Shown here: in pieces, positions 9,109 through 16,580 of the stretch | Position numbering within the stretch: position 1 is the first letter of the stretch | Layout: each line of letters starts with the position of its first letter | Origin: Actinorhabdospora filicis | GTDB lineage: Bacteria > Actinomycetota > Actinomycetes > Mycobacteriales > Micromonosporaceae | Reading direction: 5' to 3' | Assembly (NCBI RefSeq): GCF_030269765.1 | Contig: NZ_BSTX01000004.1 | Location: 62,001-126,000, forward strand | DNA length: 64,000 nt | Made by a program: the position numbers and the translations under genes | The notes under the pieces: generated by a model | Seen by the model: the letters and a program-made list of their open reading frames with translations, nothing else | The model's database searches: none | Told to the model about the DNA's origin: nothing

Positions 9109-9735
9109 ATGGGCGAGTACGCCGAGATCACCTCCGTCGAGGAGTTCCGCGAGCTGCACGGACTCCCGCAGGGCCGCGCCGTCGCCAAGGAGCACCACCG
9201 CCTCTTCGACGTCGACCGGGAGTGGCTGGCGGCGTCCCCGTTCTGCCTGATCGCCACCAGCGACACCGAGGGCAACTGCGACGTGTCCCCGAAGGGCGAC
9301 CCGGCGGGCTTCGCGCACGTCCTGGACGACAAGACCCTCGTCATCCCCGACCGGCCCGGCAACAAGCGCGGCGACGGGTTCATGAACATCCTCGCCAACC
9401 CGCACGTCGGCCTGATCTTCGTGATCCCCGGGCGCATCGAGACCCTGCGCGTCAACGGACGCGCCCGGCTGCTGCGGGACGCGCCCTTCTTCGACGACAT
9501 GATCGTCAAGGGCAACCGGCCGACCCTGGCCATCCTCGTCGAGGTCGAGTCGGTGTACTTCCACTGCGGCAAGGCGTTCCTGCGCTCGGACATGTGGAAG
9601 CCCGAGACCTGGAACCCCGACGTCCTGGAATCGCACGCCAGGCTCACCAAGCGGGTCATGGACACGCCCGAAACGGTCGAAGAGCTCGAAACCTACTACG
9701 GTGACGTTTACCTGGAGAAGCTGTACAAGGCCTGA
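9109..9735 (+). CDS. Pyridoxamine 5'-phosphate oxidase-family flavoprotein (MSMEG_1061-like)
   Basis: The ATG at 9109 is preceded by GGGAG at 6 nt. 208 residues with the split-barrel FMN fold. Diagnostic segments are FCLIATSDTEGNCDVSPKGD (phosphate and FMN contacts), LVIPDRPGNKRGDGFMNILA, VGLIFVIPGRIETLRVNGRA and YFHCGKAFLRSDMWKP. This set marks the MSMEG_1061 subfamily of PPOX flavoproteins, which act as FMN-dependent reductases or oxidases of small molecules; the physiological substrate is not established. Transcribed alone, downstream of the small hypothetical gene. Confidence 0.85.
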   Translation: MGEYAEITSVEEFRELHGLPQGRAVAKEHHRLFDVDREWLAASPFCLIATSDTEGNCDVSPKGDPAGFAHVLDDKTLVIPDRPGNKRGDGFMNILANPHVGLIFVIPGRIETLRVNGRARLLRDAPFFDDMIVKGNRPTLAILVEVESVYFHCGKAFLRSDMWKPETWNPDVLESHARLTKRVMDTPETVEELETYYGDVYLEKLYKA

Positions 9736-9762
9736 GGTCCTTGAGGTGCTCGTCACCGCCCC

Positions 9763-9791
9763 TTGGCGGAACGCGAAAGTTCCCCTACGCT
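9763..9791 (+). promoter_or_regulatory. Promoter for leader peptide and DAACS transporter
   Basis: TTGGCG (9763-9768) and TACGCT (9786-9791) are separated by exactly 17 bp, a good sigma-70-type pair. The leader GTG at 9800 lies 8 nt past the -10 box, so the message probably begins at or next to the start codon (leaderless), as is usual for these short actinobacterial leader ORFs. Confidence 0.6.
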
Positions 9792-9799
9792 TACCGACC

Positions 9800-9883
9800 G
9801 TGAGGTACACCGTCATTCGTGTCTGGCTGGTGCGCCGCCGACACGTGGACAACTGCCTCGTCACCGGCGTCGCCTGTAGCTGA
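9800..9883 (+). CDS. Putative regulatory leader peptide (RRHVD type, two Cys codons)
   Basis: GTG start, 27 residues, reading MRYTVIRVWL-VRRRHVDNC-LVTGVACS. The core RRHVD followed by cysteines is the pattern of the short 'putative leader peptides' found before sulfur and cysteine genes in actinomycetes; Cys codons fall at residues 19 and 26. Such peptides are thought to regulate the downstream gene by ribosome stalling when charged tRNA-Cys is scarce. It sits between a strong promoter and the DAACS transporter start (9974). Cysteine control here is inference from the pattern. Confidence 0.7.
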   Translation: MRYTVIRVWLVRRRHVDNCLVTGVACS

Positions 9884-9973
9884 TCGCGCCCTTTTCCACC
9901 GCGCTTGATCGCTCGACCACGCCCTTTTTCACTTCGCCGCGCCCTCGCGCGGATCCTCCCTGGAGTCACTTCC

Positions 9974-11293
9974 ATGCGCGCTCTCCTCAAGAGAGTTCCG
10001 TTCTCCGTACAGCTGCTCGTCGGTCTCCTCCTCGGCGCCCTCCTCGGTTTCGTCGCCCGTCAGTACGACGTGTCCTGGCTGGCCACGACGCTGACCGAGA
10101 TCGGCCGCTACTTCGTCGTCCTGCTCAAGCTCGCCGTCCCGCCGCTGGTCTTCACCGCGGTGGTCATCTCCATCGCCAACCTGCGCAAGCTCTCCGGAGC
10201 CGCGCGCCTGGTCGGCAAGACGCTCCTGTGGTTCGGGATCACCTCGCTGCTGGCCGTCGGCGTCGGCATCGGCCTGGGCCTGCTCACCGACCCCGGCAAG
10301 GGCGTGACCCTCGGGACGGCCGCGGCCAAGCCCGAGCACGTCGGTGGCTGGACGGACTTCCTGACCGGCATCATCCCGACCAACATCGTGGAGTCGTTCA
10401 CCGAGGTCAACGTCCTCCAGATCGTCTTCCTCGGCATCGTCGTGGGCGCGGCCACCGTGTCCGTCGGCGACAAGGCCGCCCCGTTCCTGCGCCTCACCGA
10501 GTCGGTGCTGGAACTGGTCCAGAAGGCGCTGTGGTGGGTCATCCGCCTCGCCCCGATCGGCACCCTCGGCCTCATCGGCAAGGCCGTCTCCACCTACGGC
10601 TGGGACCTCCTCAAGCCGCTGGCGACGTTCTCCGCCGACGTCTACATCGGATCGCTCATCGTCCTGCTGGTCATCTACCCGGCCCTGCTGCGGTTCGTGG
10701 GCGGCGTCAACCCGATCACGTTCCTGAAGAAGGCCTGGCCGGCCATCGAGCTCGCCTTCGCCTCCCGCTCCTCGGTCGGCACGATGCCGCTGACGCAGCG
10801 GGTGACCACCGAGCGGCTCGGCGTCCCGCGCGACTACGCGTCCTTCGCGGTGCCCTTCGGCGCCACGACCAAGATGGACGGTTGCGCCGCGGTCTACCCG
10901 GCGCTGGCGGCGATCTTCGTGGCCCAGGTGTTCAACGTCGACCTCGGCGTCACCGACTACCTGCTGATCGCCTTCGTGTCCGTCATCGGCTCGGCCGCCA
11001 CCGCGGGCCTGACCGGCGCGATCGTGATGCTGACCCTCACCCTGTCCACCCTCGGCCTGCCGCTGGAGGGCGTCGGACTGCTGCTGGCGATCGACCCGAT
11101 CCTGGACATGATCCGCACCGCGACCAACGTGACCGGCCAGATGGTCGTGCCGGTGCTGGTGGCGCGCTCGGAGAAGACCCTCGACCTGGCCGCGTTCAAC
11201 GCGCCCAGCCAGGACCTGGACGCCGAGCCGGCCGAGCCCAAGGCGGAGCCGAAGCCCGTCGTCCGGGAGCCGGAACCGGCCTTCGGCAGCTAG
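9974..11293 (+). CDS. Dicarboxylate/amino acid:cation symporter (DAACS/SLC1 family), possible cystine importer
   Basis: The ATG at 9974 has a GGAG 8 nt upstream. 439 residues with 8 helices plus two re-entrant hairpins. The family landmarks are present: hairpin 1 serine-rich SRSSVGTMP, helix 7 TTKMDGCAAVYPA (the usual N-M-D-G here reads K-M-D-G), hairpin 2, and helix 8 DPILDMIRTATNVTGQ with the substrate-binding Asp/Arg/Asn. The C-terminal tail is Pro/Glu/Lys-rich and cytoplasmic. Members import glutamate, aspartate, C4-dicarboxylates or, for TcyP/YdjN types, L-cystine with Na+ or H+. The Cys-containing leader peptide upstream favours cystine, but the substrate is not proven by sequence. Confidence 0.85.
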   Translation: MRALLKRVPFSVQLLVGLLLGALLGFVARQYDVSWLATTLTEIGRYFVVLLKLAVPPLVFTAVVISIANLRKLSGAARLVGKTLLWFGITSLLAVGVGIGLGLLTDPGKGVTLGTAAAKPEHVGGWTDFLTGIIPTNIVESFTEVNVLQIVFLGIVVGAATVSVGDKAAPFLRLTESVLELVQKALWWVIRLAPIGTLGLIGKAVSTYGWDLLKPLATFSADVYIGSLIVLLVIYPALLRFVGGVNPITFLKKAWPAIELAFASRSSVGTMPLTQRVTTERLGVPRDYASFAVPFGATTKMDGCAAVYPALAAIFVAQVFNVDLGVTDYLLIAFVSVIGSAATAGLTGAIVMLTLTLSTLGLPLEGVGLLLAIDPILDMIRTATNVTGQMVVPVLVARSEKTLDLAAFNAPSQDLDAEPAEPKAEPKPVVREPEPAFGS

Positions 11294-11330
11294 CCGCACG
11301 GCCCGGCCACCCCGGTGGCCACGACGAACG

Positions 11331-11365
11331 AAGAGCGGGACGGCCAGGGGCCGTCCCGCTCTTTT
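11331..11365 (+). terminator. Rho-independent terminator of the DAACS gene
   Basis: The stem AGAGCGGGACGGCC (11332-11345) pairs with GGCCGTCCCGCTCT (11349-11362) around a 3-nt loop and runs into TTTT. It lies 38 nt after the transporter stop codon. The same hairpin recurs twice more downstream. Confidence 0.85.
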
Positions 11366-11766
11366 CGTTTCGCGGGAAGGGGGTCTGCGTTCCGAGGGGC
11401 TGGGGGACCGTCGCCCAGACCGCCGTGTACCGCCACACCGCCACCGGGTTCTGCGTTCCGAGGGGCCGGGCAACCGTCGTGCGACCGCTTCGGCGGCGGG
11501 CCCGGATGCCGCGCCCGAGGCGGTCCGGCACCCGAAGCGGGCTTCGAAATCGGGCGCGGGCACGAAAGAGCGGGACGACGGTGCCTTCCCGCTTCTTTCG
11601 TTTCGCGGCAGGGGGTTCTGCGTTCTCAGGGGGCGGGCGACCGTCGTGCGGCCCCTTCGGCATCCGGGCCCGGATGCCGAGCCCAAGGGGGTCCGGGGCG
11701 AAAGTGGGCCTCGAAGCCGGGCGCGGGCGCGAAAGAGCGGGACGACGGTGCCGTCCCGCTCTTTCG
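11331..11766. repeat. Triplicated hairpin-bearing intergenic repeat
   Basis: The 500-bp gap between the transporter and the convergent lyase gene holds three related hairpins: 11331-11365, 11564-11599 (imperfect) and 11731-11766. All have arms based on GAAAGAGCGGGACG and its complement. Between them, a G-rich stretch beginning TTCTGCGTTC and ending ACCGTCG recurs at about 11379-11412, 11448-11480 and 11616-11648. No gene-like frame is convincing. The third hairpin probably terminates both convergent genes. Confidence 0.75.
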
Positions 11767-11798
11767 TTTCGCGCTCGCGTTCCCCGGCGGGCTCGCGC

Positions 11799-12575
11799 CT
11801 AGCGCGCGTTCAGCTCGCCGTAGTTGATCGCGTCGGCGACCGAGTCGTAGGTCCCGGACGCCGCCAGCTCCAGCGCGGCCTTACGCGCCACCGCGTAGGC
11901 GGCCTGCGCGACGCCCGAGCCCAGGCTCACGCGCGCCACACCGACCGAGGCCAGCTCGGCGACCGTCGGCGAGCCAGGCCCGACCAGCACGTTCACCGGC
12001 GCGTCGATGCCCTTCACGAGGGTCTCGATGACCGCCAGGTCACCGGTGCCCGGCACGAAGACGCCGTCGGCGCCCGCCGCGATGTAGGCGGCGGCGCGGG
12101 CGAAGGTGTCGTCCAGGTCGCCGTTGCCGCGCAGGAAGGTGTCCACGCGCGCGTTGATGAACAGCTCCGGCGAGACCGAGCGCGCGGCGGCGATCCGCTC
12201 GGCCATCTCCTCGATGGCCAGCAGCGCGGTGTCACGGCCGTGCCCGGCGTCCTCGATGTTGATCCCGGCCGCGCCCGCGGCCACGACGCCCCGGATGGTC
12301 TCGGCGACGCCCTCGGCGTCGTCCCCGAAACCGCCCTCGATGTCGGCGGTCACCGGCACGTCGACCACGGCCACCACGCGCTCGACCACGGCGATCGCGG
12401 CCGCGCGGCCCAGGTCGTCACCGTCGATGGCGCCCAGGCTCCAGGCCACGCCCGCGCTGGTGGTGGCGATCGCGGGAACACCGGTGGCGGCGACCACGCG
12501 CGCGGAACCGGCGTCCCACGCGTTGGCCAGGAGAAGCGGCGTGCCGGGGACGTGGAGCTCGCGGAAATTCGTCAT
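11799..12575 (-). CDS. Isocitrate lyase/PEP mutase-family protein
   Basis: 258 residues from the ATG at 12575 (MTNFRELHVPGTPLLLANAWD). The TIM-barrel carries the superfamily marks: GVAWSLGAIDGD, Mg-binding VTADIEGGFGDDAEG, GINIEDAGHGRDTA, and FINARVDTFLRGNGD. The catalytic loop Cys of true isocitrate lyase (K-K-C-G-H) is absent, so it is of the PEP mutase/oxaloacetate hydrolase/2-methylisocitrate-lyase-like subgroup (an oxaloacetate decarboxylase-like activity is possible). It is monocistronic, facing the transporter and divergent from the 2H-phosphoesterase gene. Confidence 0.85.
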   Translation of the reverse strand: MTNFRELHVPGTPLLLANAWDAGSARVVAATGVPAIATTSAGVAWSLGAIDGDDLGRAAAIAVVERVVAVVDVPVTADIEGGFGDDAEGVAETIRGVVAAGAAGINIEDAGHGRDTALLAIEEMAERIAAARSVSPELFINARVDTFLRGNGDLDDTFARAAAYIAAGADGVFVPGTGDLAVIETLVKGIDAPVNVLVGPGSPTVAELASVGVARVSLGSGVAQAAYAVARKAALELAASGTYDSVADAINYGELNAR

Positions 12576-12718
12576 GGGCGCAAGTCTCGCCGCCGGGACG
12601 CGGGTGCGCTGGCGAAAATGCGACATCAAGAGTGAGAAAGCGAACACACGTGCGATCGGGGTCGTAGATCTAACGACCGACGGCGCCGCGAGGTGACGGG
12701 GGCGTCTATCGTGCGCGC

Positions 12719-13249
12719 ATGAGCGAAGACCAGCCCGGGTACCGCGCCGGTGACACGGCCCTGCTGATCAGCCTGCCCGAGGCGCACGAGGTGATCGGCC
12801 CGTGGGTCGCCGAGACCGGCTCGGCCGGTGTCGACGCCCACGTGACGGTGCTCGTCCCGTTCCTCGACGCGGGCGAGATCGACGACGGCGTGCTCGCCGA
12901 GCTGCGCGGCCTCTTCGCCGCGCACCCGGCCTTCGAGCTCTCTTTCGCCGGCTTCGGGCGCTTCCCCGGGGTGCTCTACCTGGTCCCGGAGCCCGCCGGG
13001 CCCGTCCACGCGCTCACCACCGCCGTGGTCTCCCGCTGGCCGCAGTGCCCGCCCTACGGCGGGATCTTCGACGAGGTCGTCCCGCACCTGACCGTCGTGC
13101 ACGGCCGGGACGACGCGACCCGCGCCGCCGCCGAGGCCGCCCTCGAAGCCCGCCTGCCCGTCCGCGCCCGCGCCGAGGCGGTGGACCTCCTGGTCTTCGA
13201 CGGCGAGCGCTGGCGCCCGCGCGCCCGCTTCCCTCTCGCCACCGGTTAG
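12719..13249 (+). CDS. 2'-5' RNA ligase/2H phosphoesterase-family protein
   Basis: 176 residues. The two His-x-Thr motifs that define the 2H superfamily are present: DAHVTVLVPFLD (near residue 40) and VVPHLTVVHGRD (near residue 121). The fold usually acts on cyclic phosphodiesters or 2'-5' linkages in RNA or nucleotides. It begins with ATG at 12719. Its stop is 70 nt before the alkA start, so it might share a message with the repair genes, though that gap could also hold a promoter. Confidence 0.8.
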   Translation: MSEDQPGYRAGDTALLISLPEAHEVIGPWVAETGSAGVDAHVTVLVPFLDAGEIDDGVLAELRGLFAAHPAFELSFAGFGRFPGVLYLVPEPAGPVHALTTAVVSRWPQCPPYGGIFDEVVPHLTVVHGRDDATRAAAEAALEARLPVRARAEAVDLLVFDGERWRPRARFPLATG

Positions 13250-13318
13250 CGGAGGGCCCTCCACCGCGGTGTCGCAATCTCGCCAGCCATCGCCCCTGCC
13301 ACGCGCGATGCTTGGCGG

Positions 13319-14803
13319 GTGCCAGACACGAGCGTCCACCAGGACACCGAACGCTGCGTCCGGGCCGTCCAGGCCAAGGACGCCCGCTTCGACGGCTGGT
13401 TCTTCACCGCCGTCACCTCCACCCGCATCTACTGCCGCCCGTCGTGCCCGGCGCGGCCGCCGAAGGTGGAGAACATGCGCTTCTACCCCAGCGCCGCCGC
13501 CGCGCAGCAGGCCGGATTCCGCGCCTGCAAGCGCTGCCGCCCCGACGCCAGTCCCGGCTCGCCGCGCTGGAACGAGCGCGCCGACCTGGTCGCGCGCGCC
13601 ATGCGCCTGATCGCCGACGGCGTCGTCGACCGCGAGGGCGTGCCCGGGCTCGCGCGGCGGCTGGGCTACTCCGTCCGCCAGATCGAGCGCCAGCTCCTCG
13701 CCGAACTCGGCGCCGGTCCGCTCGCCATCGCCCGCGCCCAGCGCGCGCAGACCGCGCGGCTGCTCATCGAGACCAGCGCGCTGCCCTTCGGCGAGGTCGC
13801 CTTCGCGGCCGGCTTCAGCAGCATCCGCACCTTCAACGACACCGTCCGCGAGGTCTTCGCGCTGACCCCCACCGACCTGCGGACGCGCTCCAGCAGCGGC
13901 GCCAAGGGCACCGCCGGGCTCCTCACGCTGCGCCTGCCCTTCCGCGCGCCGCTGACCCCGGACAACCTCTTCGGCCACCTCGCCGCCACCGCCGTCCCCG
14001 GCGTCGAGGAGTGGCGCGACGGCGCCTACCGCCGCACCCTGCGCCTCCCGCACGGGCACGGCATCGCCTCCCTGAAACCCATGCCCGACCACGTCCAGTG
14101 CGTGCTGTCCCTGACCGACCTGCGCGACCTGGCCATCGCCATCAGCCGCTGCCGCTGGCTGCTGGACCTGGACGCCGACCCCGTCGCCGTCGACGAACTC
14201 CTGTCCCGCGACGAGGTCCTCGCGCCCCTGGTCGCCAAGGCCCCCGGACGCCGCGTGCCCCGCACCGTCGACCCGGCCGAGTTCGCCGTCCGCGCCGTCC
14301 TCGGCCAGCAGGTCTCCACCGCCGCCGCCCGCACCCACGCCGCCCGCCTCGTCACCGCCCACGGCGACCCGGTCGACGACCCCCACGGCGGCCTCACCCA
14401 CCTGTTCCCCTCGGTGGCCGCGCTGCGCGAGATCGACCCGGAGTCCCTGGCCATGCCCCGCAGCAGGCGCGCGACCCTCCGCGCCCTCATCGACGCGCTC
14501 GCCGAGGGCGAGGTCGACCTCGACCCCGGCGCCGACTGGTCCATCGCGCGCGCGAGACTGTCGGCGCTGCCCGGATTCGGGCCGTGGACGGTGGAGTCGA
14601 TCGCGATGCGCTCCCTCGGCGACCCCGACGCCTTCATCCCCGGCGACCTGGGCGTCAAGGTCGCCGCCGCCGAGCTGGGCCTGCCGTCCTCGCCCGCCGC
14701 GCTCACCGCCCGCGCCGCCGAGTGGCGACCCTGGCGCGCCTACGCCGTCCAGTACCTGTGGGCCACCCAGGACCACGCGATCAACCACCTCCCGGAGGAC
14801 TGA
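13319..14803 (+). CDS. alkA: Ada-like/AlkA fusion: AraC regulator plus 3-methyladenine DNA glycosylase
   Basis: 494 residues, GTG start at 13319. Domain order: Ada-type zinc/methyl-acceptor module (residues about 5-80, TRIYCRPSCPA then FRACKRCRPD, the four Cys of Ada), AraC HTH pair (about 90-180, VPGLARRLGYSVRQIER), AlkA N-domain (about 195-300) and the HhH-GPD glycosylase (about 310-490: ALPGFGPWTVESIAMR helix-hairpin-helix and FIPGDLGVK with the catalytic Asp). It senses methyl-phosphotriesters, activates the adaptive response, and excises alkylated bases. This fusion is standard in actinomycetes. Two nucleotides separate its stop from ogt. Confidence 0.92.
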   Translation: MPDTSVHQDTERCVRAVQAKDARFDGWFFTAVTSTRIYCRPSCPARPPKVENMRFYPSAAAAQQAGFRACKRCRPDASPGSPRWNERADLVARAMRLIADGVVDREGVPGLARRLGYSVRQIERQLLAELGAGPLAIARAQRAQTARLLIETSALPFGEVAFAAGFSSIRTFNDTVREVFALTPTDLRTRSSSGAKGTAGLLTLRLPFRAPLTPDNLFGHLAATAVPGVEEWRDGAYRRTLRLPHGHGIASLKPMPDHVQCVLSLTDLRDLAIAISRCRWLLDLDADPVAVDELLSRDEVLAPLVAKAPGRRVPRTVDPAEFAVRAVLGQQVSTAAARTHAARLVTAHGDPVDDPHGGLTHLFPSVAALREIDPESLAMPRSRRATLRALIDALAEGEVDLDPGADWSIARARLSALPGFGPWTVESIAMRSLGDPDAFIPGDLGVKVAAAELGLPSSPAALTARAAEWRPWRAYAVQYLWATQDHAINHLPED

Positions 14804-14804
14804 C

Positions 14805-15287
14805 GTGACCAGACACGCCACAGTGGACAGTCCAGTGGGGACGCTCACCATGGTCGCCGACGGCTCCTCGCTGATCGGGCTGTACATGGAGGAGCAGCGC
14901 CACCGGCCCGACCAGTCCGTCTTCGGCCACTACGAGGACGAGGGCTTCGAGGACGTCAAAGAGCAGCTCGCCCAGTACTTCGCCGGCGAGCGGGTGTCCT
15001 TCGACCTCGACCTGGGCCTGCGCGGCACCGAGTTCCAGGTGCGCGTGTGGCACGAGCTGCTGACCATCCCCAGTGGAGCGACGCGGACCTACGGCGAGCT
15101 CGCCGCGGACCTGGGCAACCCCAAGGCGTCCCGCGCGGTCGGGCTCGCCAACGGCAAGAACCCGATCAGCATCATCGTGCCCTGCCACCGGGTCGTGGGT
15201 TCCACCGGCGATCTGACCGGCTACGGCGGCGGGCTGGCGCGCAAGCGCTGGCTACTCGACTTCGAACGCGGGGCCGGGCTGTTCTAG
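14805..15287 (+). CDS. ogt: Methylated-DNA-[protein]-cysteine S-methyltransferase
   Basis: 160 residues, GTG start directly after the alkA stop (TGACGTG), so the two form an operon. The active-site segment IIVPCHRVVGSTGDLTGYGGG contains the Cys methyl acceptor, and the DNA-binding helix-turn-helix TYGELAADLGNPKASRAVG is intact. It takes O6-methyl from guanine in a suicidal transfer. The last 36 nt overlap the 3' end of the convergent pentapeptide-repeat gene. Confidence 0.93.
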   Translation: MTRHATVDSPVGTLTMVADGSSLIGLYMEEQRHRPDQSVFGHYEDEGFEDVKEQLAQYFAGERVSFDLDLGLRGTEFQVRVWHELLTIPSGATRTYGELAADLGNPKASRAVGLANGKNPISIIVPCHRVVGSTGDLTGYGGGLARKRWLLDFERGAGLF

Positions 15288-16187
15288 CGGACTGAAGTAG
15301 CCGTCTTGGACGGTCCAGCCGGTCGCGTGGACCCGGTCGGGCCGCGCGGCCGAGGCGCCGGTGAGCTCGGCGGGGACGGGCAGGTACAGCGAGTCGAGGA
15401 ACCCGGCGGCGGTGAGGTCGAGGACGCCGTCGCCGACGGTGACCTCGTGGAAGGACACCTCGCTCTGGAAGCGCGCCTCGGCCAGGCTCGCGCCGTGCGC
15501 GAAGACGGCCCCGGAGAAGTCGGCGCGTCCTCCGAAGGTCACGCCCTCGAAACCGGCGGCCTCGGCGAAGACCGTCCCCGCGAAGACCGCCGAGGCGATG
15601 GTGGCCTCGCCGAAGTCCACTCCCGGCAGGACGGCGCCGGACAGGTCGACCTCCAGTCCGGGCCAGTCGAGCGCCCGGCGCTGCACGAGCAGCAGGATCG
15701 ACCGGCGCAGGTCGGCTTCGGCGGGATCGACCCGGTCGGCACCCCCGTCGCCGCCGCCGAGCGGTGCGATGACGGACGCGCCGGTCTCCACCGGTGCCGG
15801 TCGCCGCAGGTACGCGCACCACAGGCGCATCGCGTCTCCGCGCATGCGCGGCTCGTCCATGGCCACCCGGTCGACCGCCTGTGCCCCCGCCAGCCGTGTC
15901 ACCGGGTCGGCGGAGCCGAAGAGCTCCACGGCCCGCACCATGTGCGCCTCGGCGTCCCGCCCGGCTCGCGCCGCGCGTGCCCGGCGGGACAGTCCCGCGG
16001 AGGCGATGGCCGCGGTGACGAGGCCGCTGGCGATGGCGATCGCGGAGATGGCGATGGTGGCCCACCCGAGTCCGGGGAGGCCGGCGAGCAGCCATACGAG
16101 GAGCCAGACGAGCACGGCGAGGCACGCGGGGCCGAAGATCACGTTGGTGAAGCCCTCGTCGTCATCGTCGTGGTCGTGGTCGGTCAT
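15252..16187 (-). CDS. Pentapeptide-repeat membrane protein
   Basis: 311 residues from the ATG at 16187 (MTDHDHDDDDEGFTNVIFG); the longer open frame upstream has no ribosome site. The N-terminus is His/Asp-rich, a possible metal-binding tail. Two membrane helices follow at about residues 20-65 (LAVLVWLLVWLLAGLPGLGW and ATIAISAIAIASGLVTAAIA), then a soluble helical part. The C-terminal third has A-(D/N)-L/F-x-x pentapeptide repeats (DLSGAVLPGVDFGEATIASAVFAG, ADFSGAVFAHGASLAEARF) that fold as a right-handed quadrilateral helix. Function unknown. Confidence 0.75.
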   Translation of the reverse strand: MTDHDHDDDDEGFTNVIFGPACLAVLVWLLVWLLAGLPGLGWATIAISAIAIASGLVTAAIASAGLSRRARAARAGRDAEAHMVRAVELFGSADPVTRLAGAQAVDRVAMDEPRMRGDAMRLWCAYLRRPAPVETGASVIAPLGGGDGGADRVDPAEADLRRSILLLVQRRALDWPGLEVDLSGAVLPGVDFGEATIASAVFAGTVFAEAAGFEGVTFGGRADFSGAVFAHGASLAEARFQSEVSFHEVTVGDGVLDLTAAGFLDSLYLPVPAELTGASAARPDRVHATGWTVQDGYFSPLEQPGPAFEVE

Positions 16188-16414
16188 GAGACCAGGGTGC
16201 CATCCGGTGGTGAATGGGATGGGCGCATGCCGCAGACGACCACGGGCCGCGGGCTGAGAAGCGAGGGTGACTCTCCACGCGGGGGAGCGTGAGGGTTTTG
16301 ATCGGGTGGGGAAGCTGGGCGCGCGCGTGCGGCGGCGCAACCAACCCCCAGAGCCACGAATCACCGTGTGCCGAAGAACAAAGCCCGCCTCCGGCTCGCG
16401 AAGAGTGCTTTTGG

Positions 16415-16475
16415 ACCCGGGGTCCAGGGGACGGAGTTCCCTGGTGGGGGTCCAGGGGGCAAAGCCCCTTGGGCG
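16415..16475 (+). repeat. Dispersed GC-rich repeat, copy 1
   Basis: The segment contains GGGGTCCAGGGGACGGAGTT followed by CCCTGGTGGG and AAAGCCCC. The same string in opposite orientation occurs at about 22682-22750. Flanking CGGCTCGCGA and TTTTGG-like elements are also shared. The remainder of the 16188-16522 gap shows no gene. Confidence 0.7.
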
Positions 16476-16522
16476 CCAGGCGGAGCCGCAGGCAGACCAC
16501 GGCCGCAAGCCTCAAACACCCG

Positions 16523-16555
16523 AAAAGGAAACGCCGCCCGGTCTCCCGGGCGGCG
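16523..16555 (-). terminator. Rho-independent terminator for the TolB-like gene
   Basis: On the minus strand CGCCGCCCGG pairs with CCGGGCGGCG (16546-16555 with 16532-16541) over a 4-nt loop and is followed by TTTCCTTTT. It lies 26 nt beyond the stop of the gene ending at 16581. Confidence 0.8.
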
Positions 16556-16580
16556 CTCCCTCACTGGCTCTCAATCCGTG

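Noticed and set aside
12626-14887. 753-codon minus-strand frame across alkA and the 2H gene
   Set aside because: Translation has no fold and overlaps two recognisable genes; shadow.
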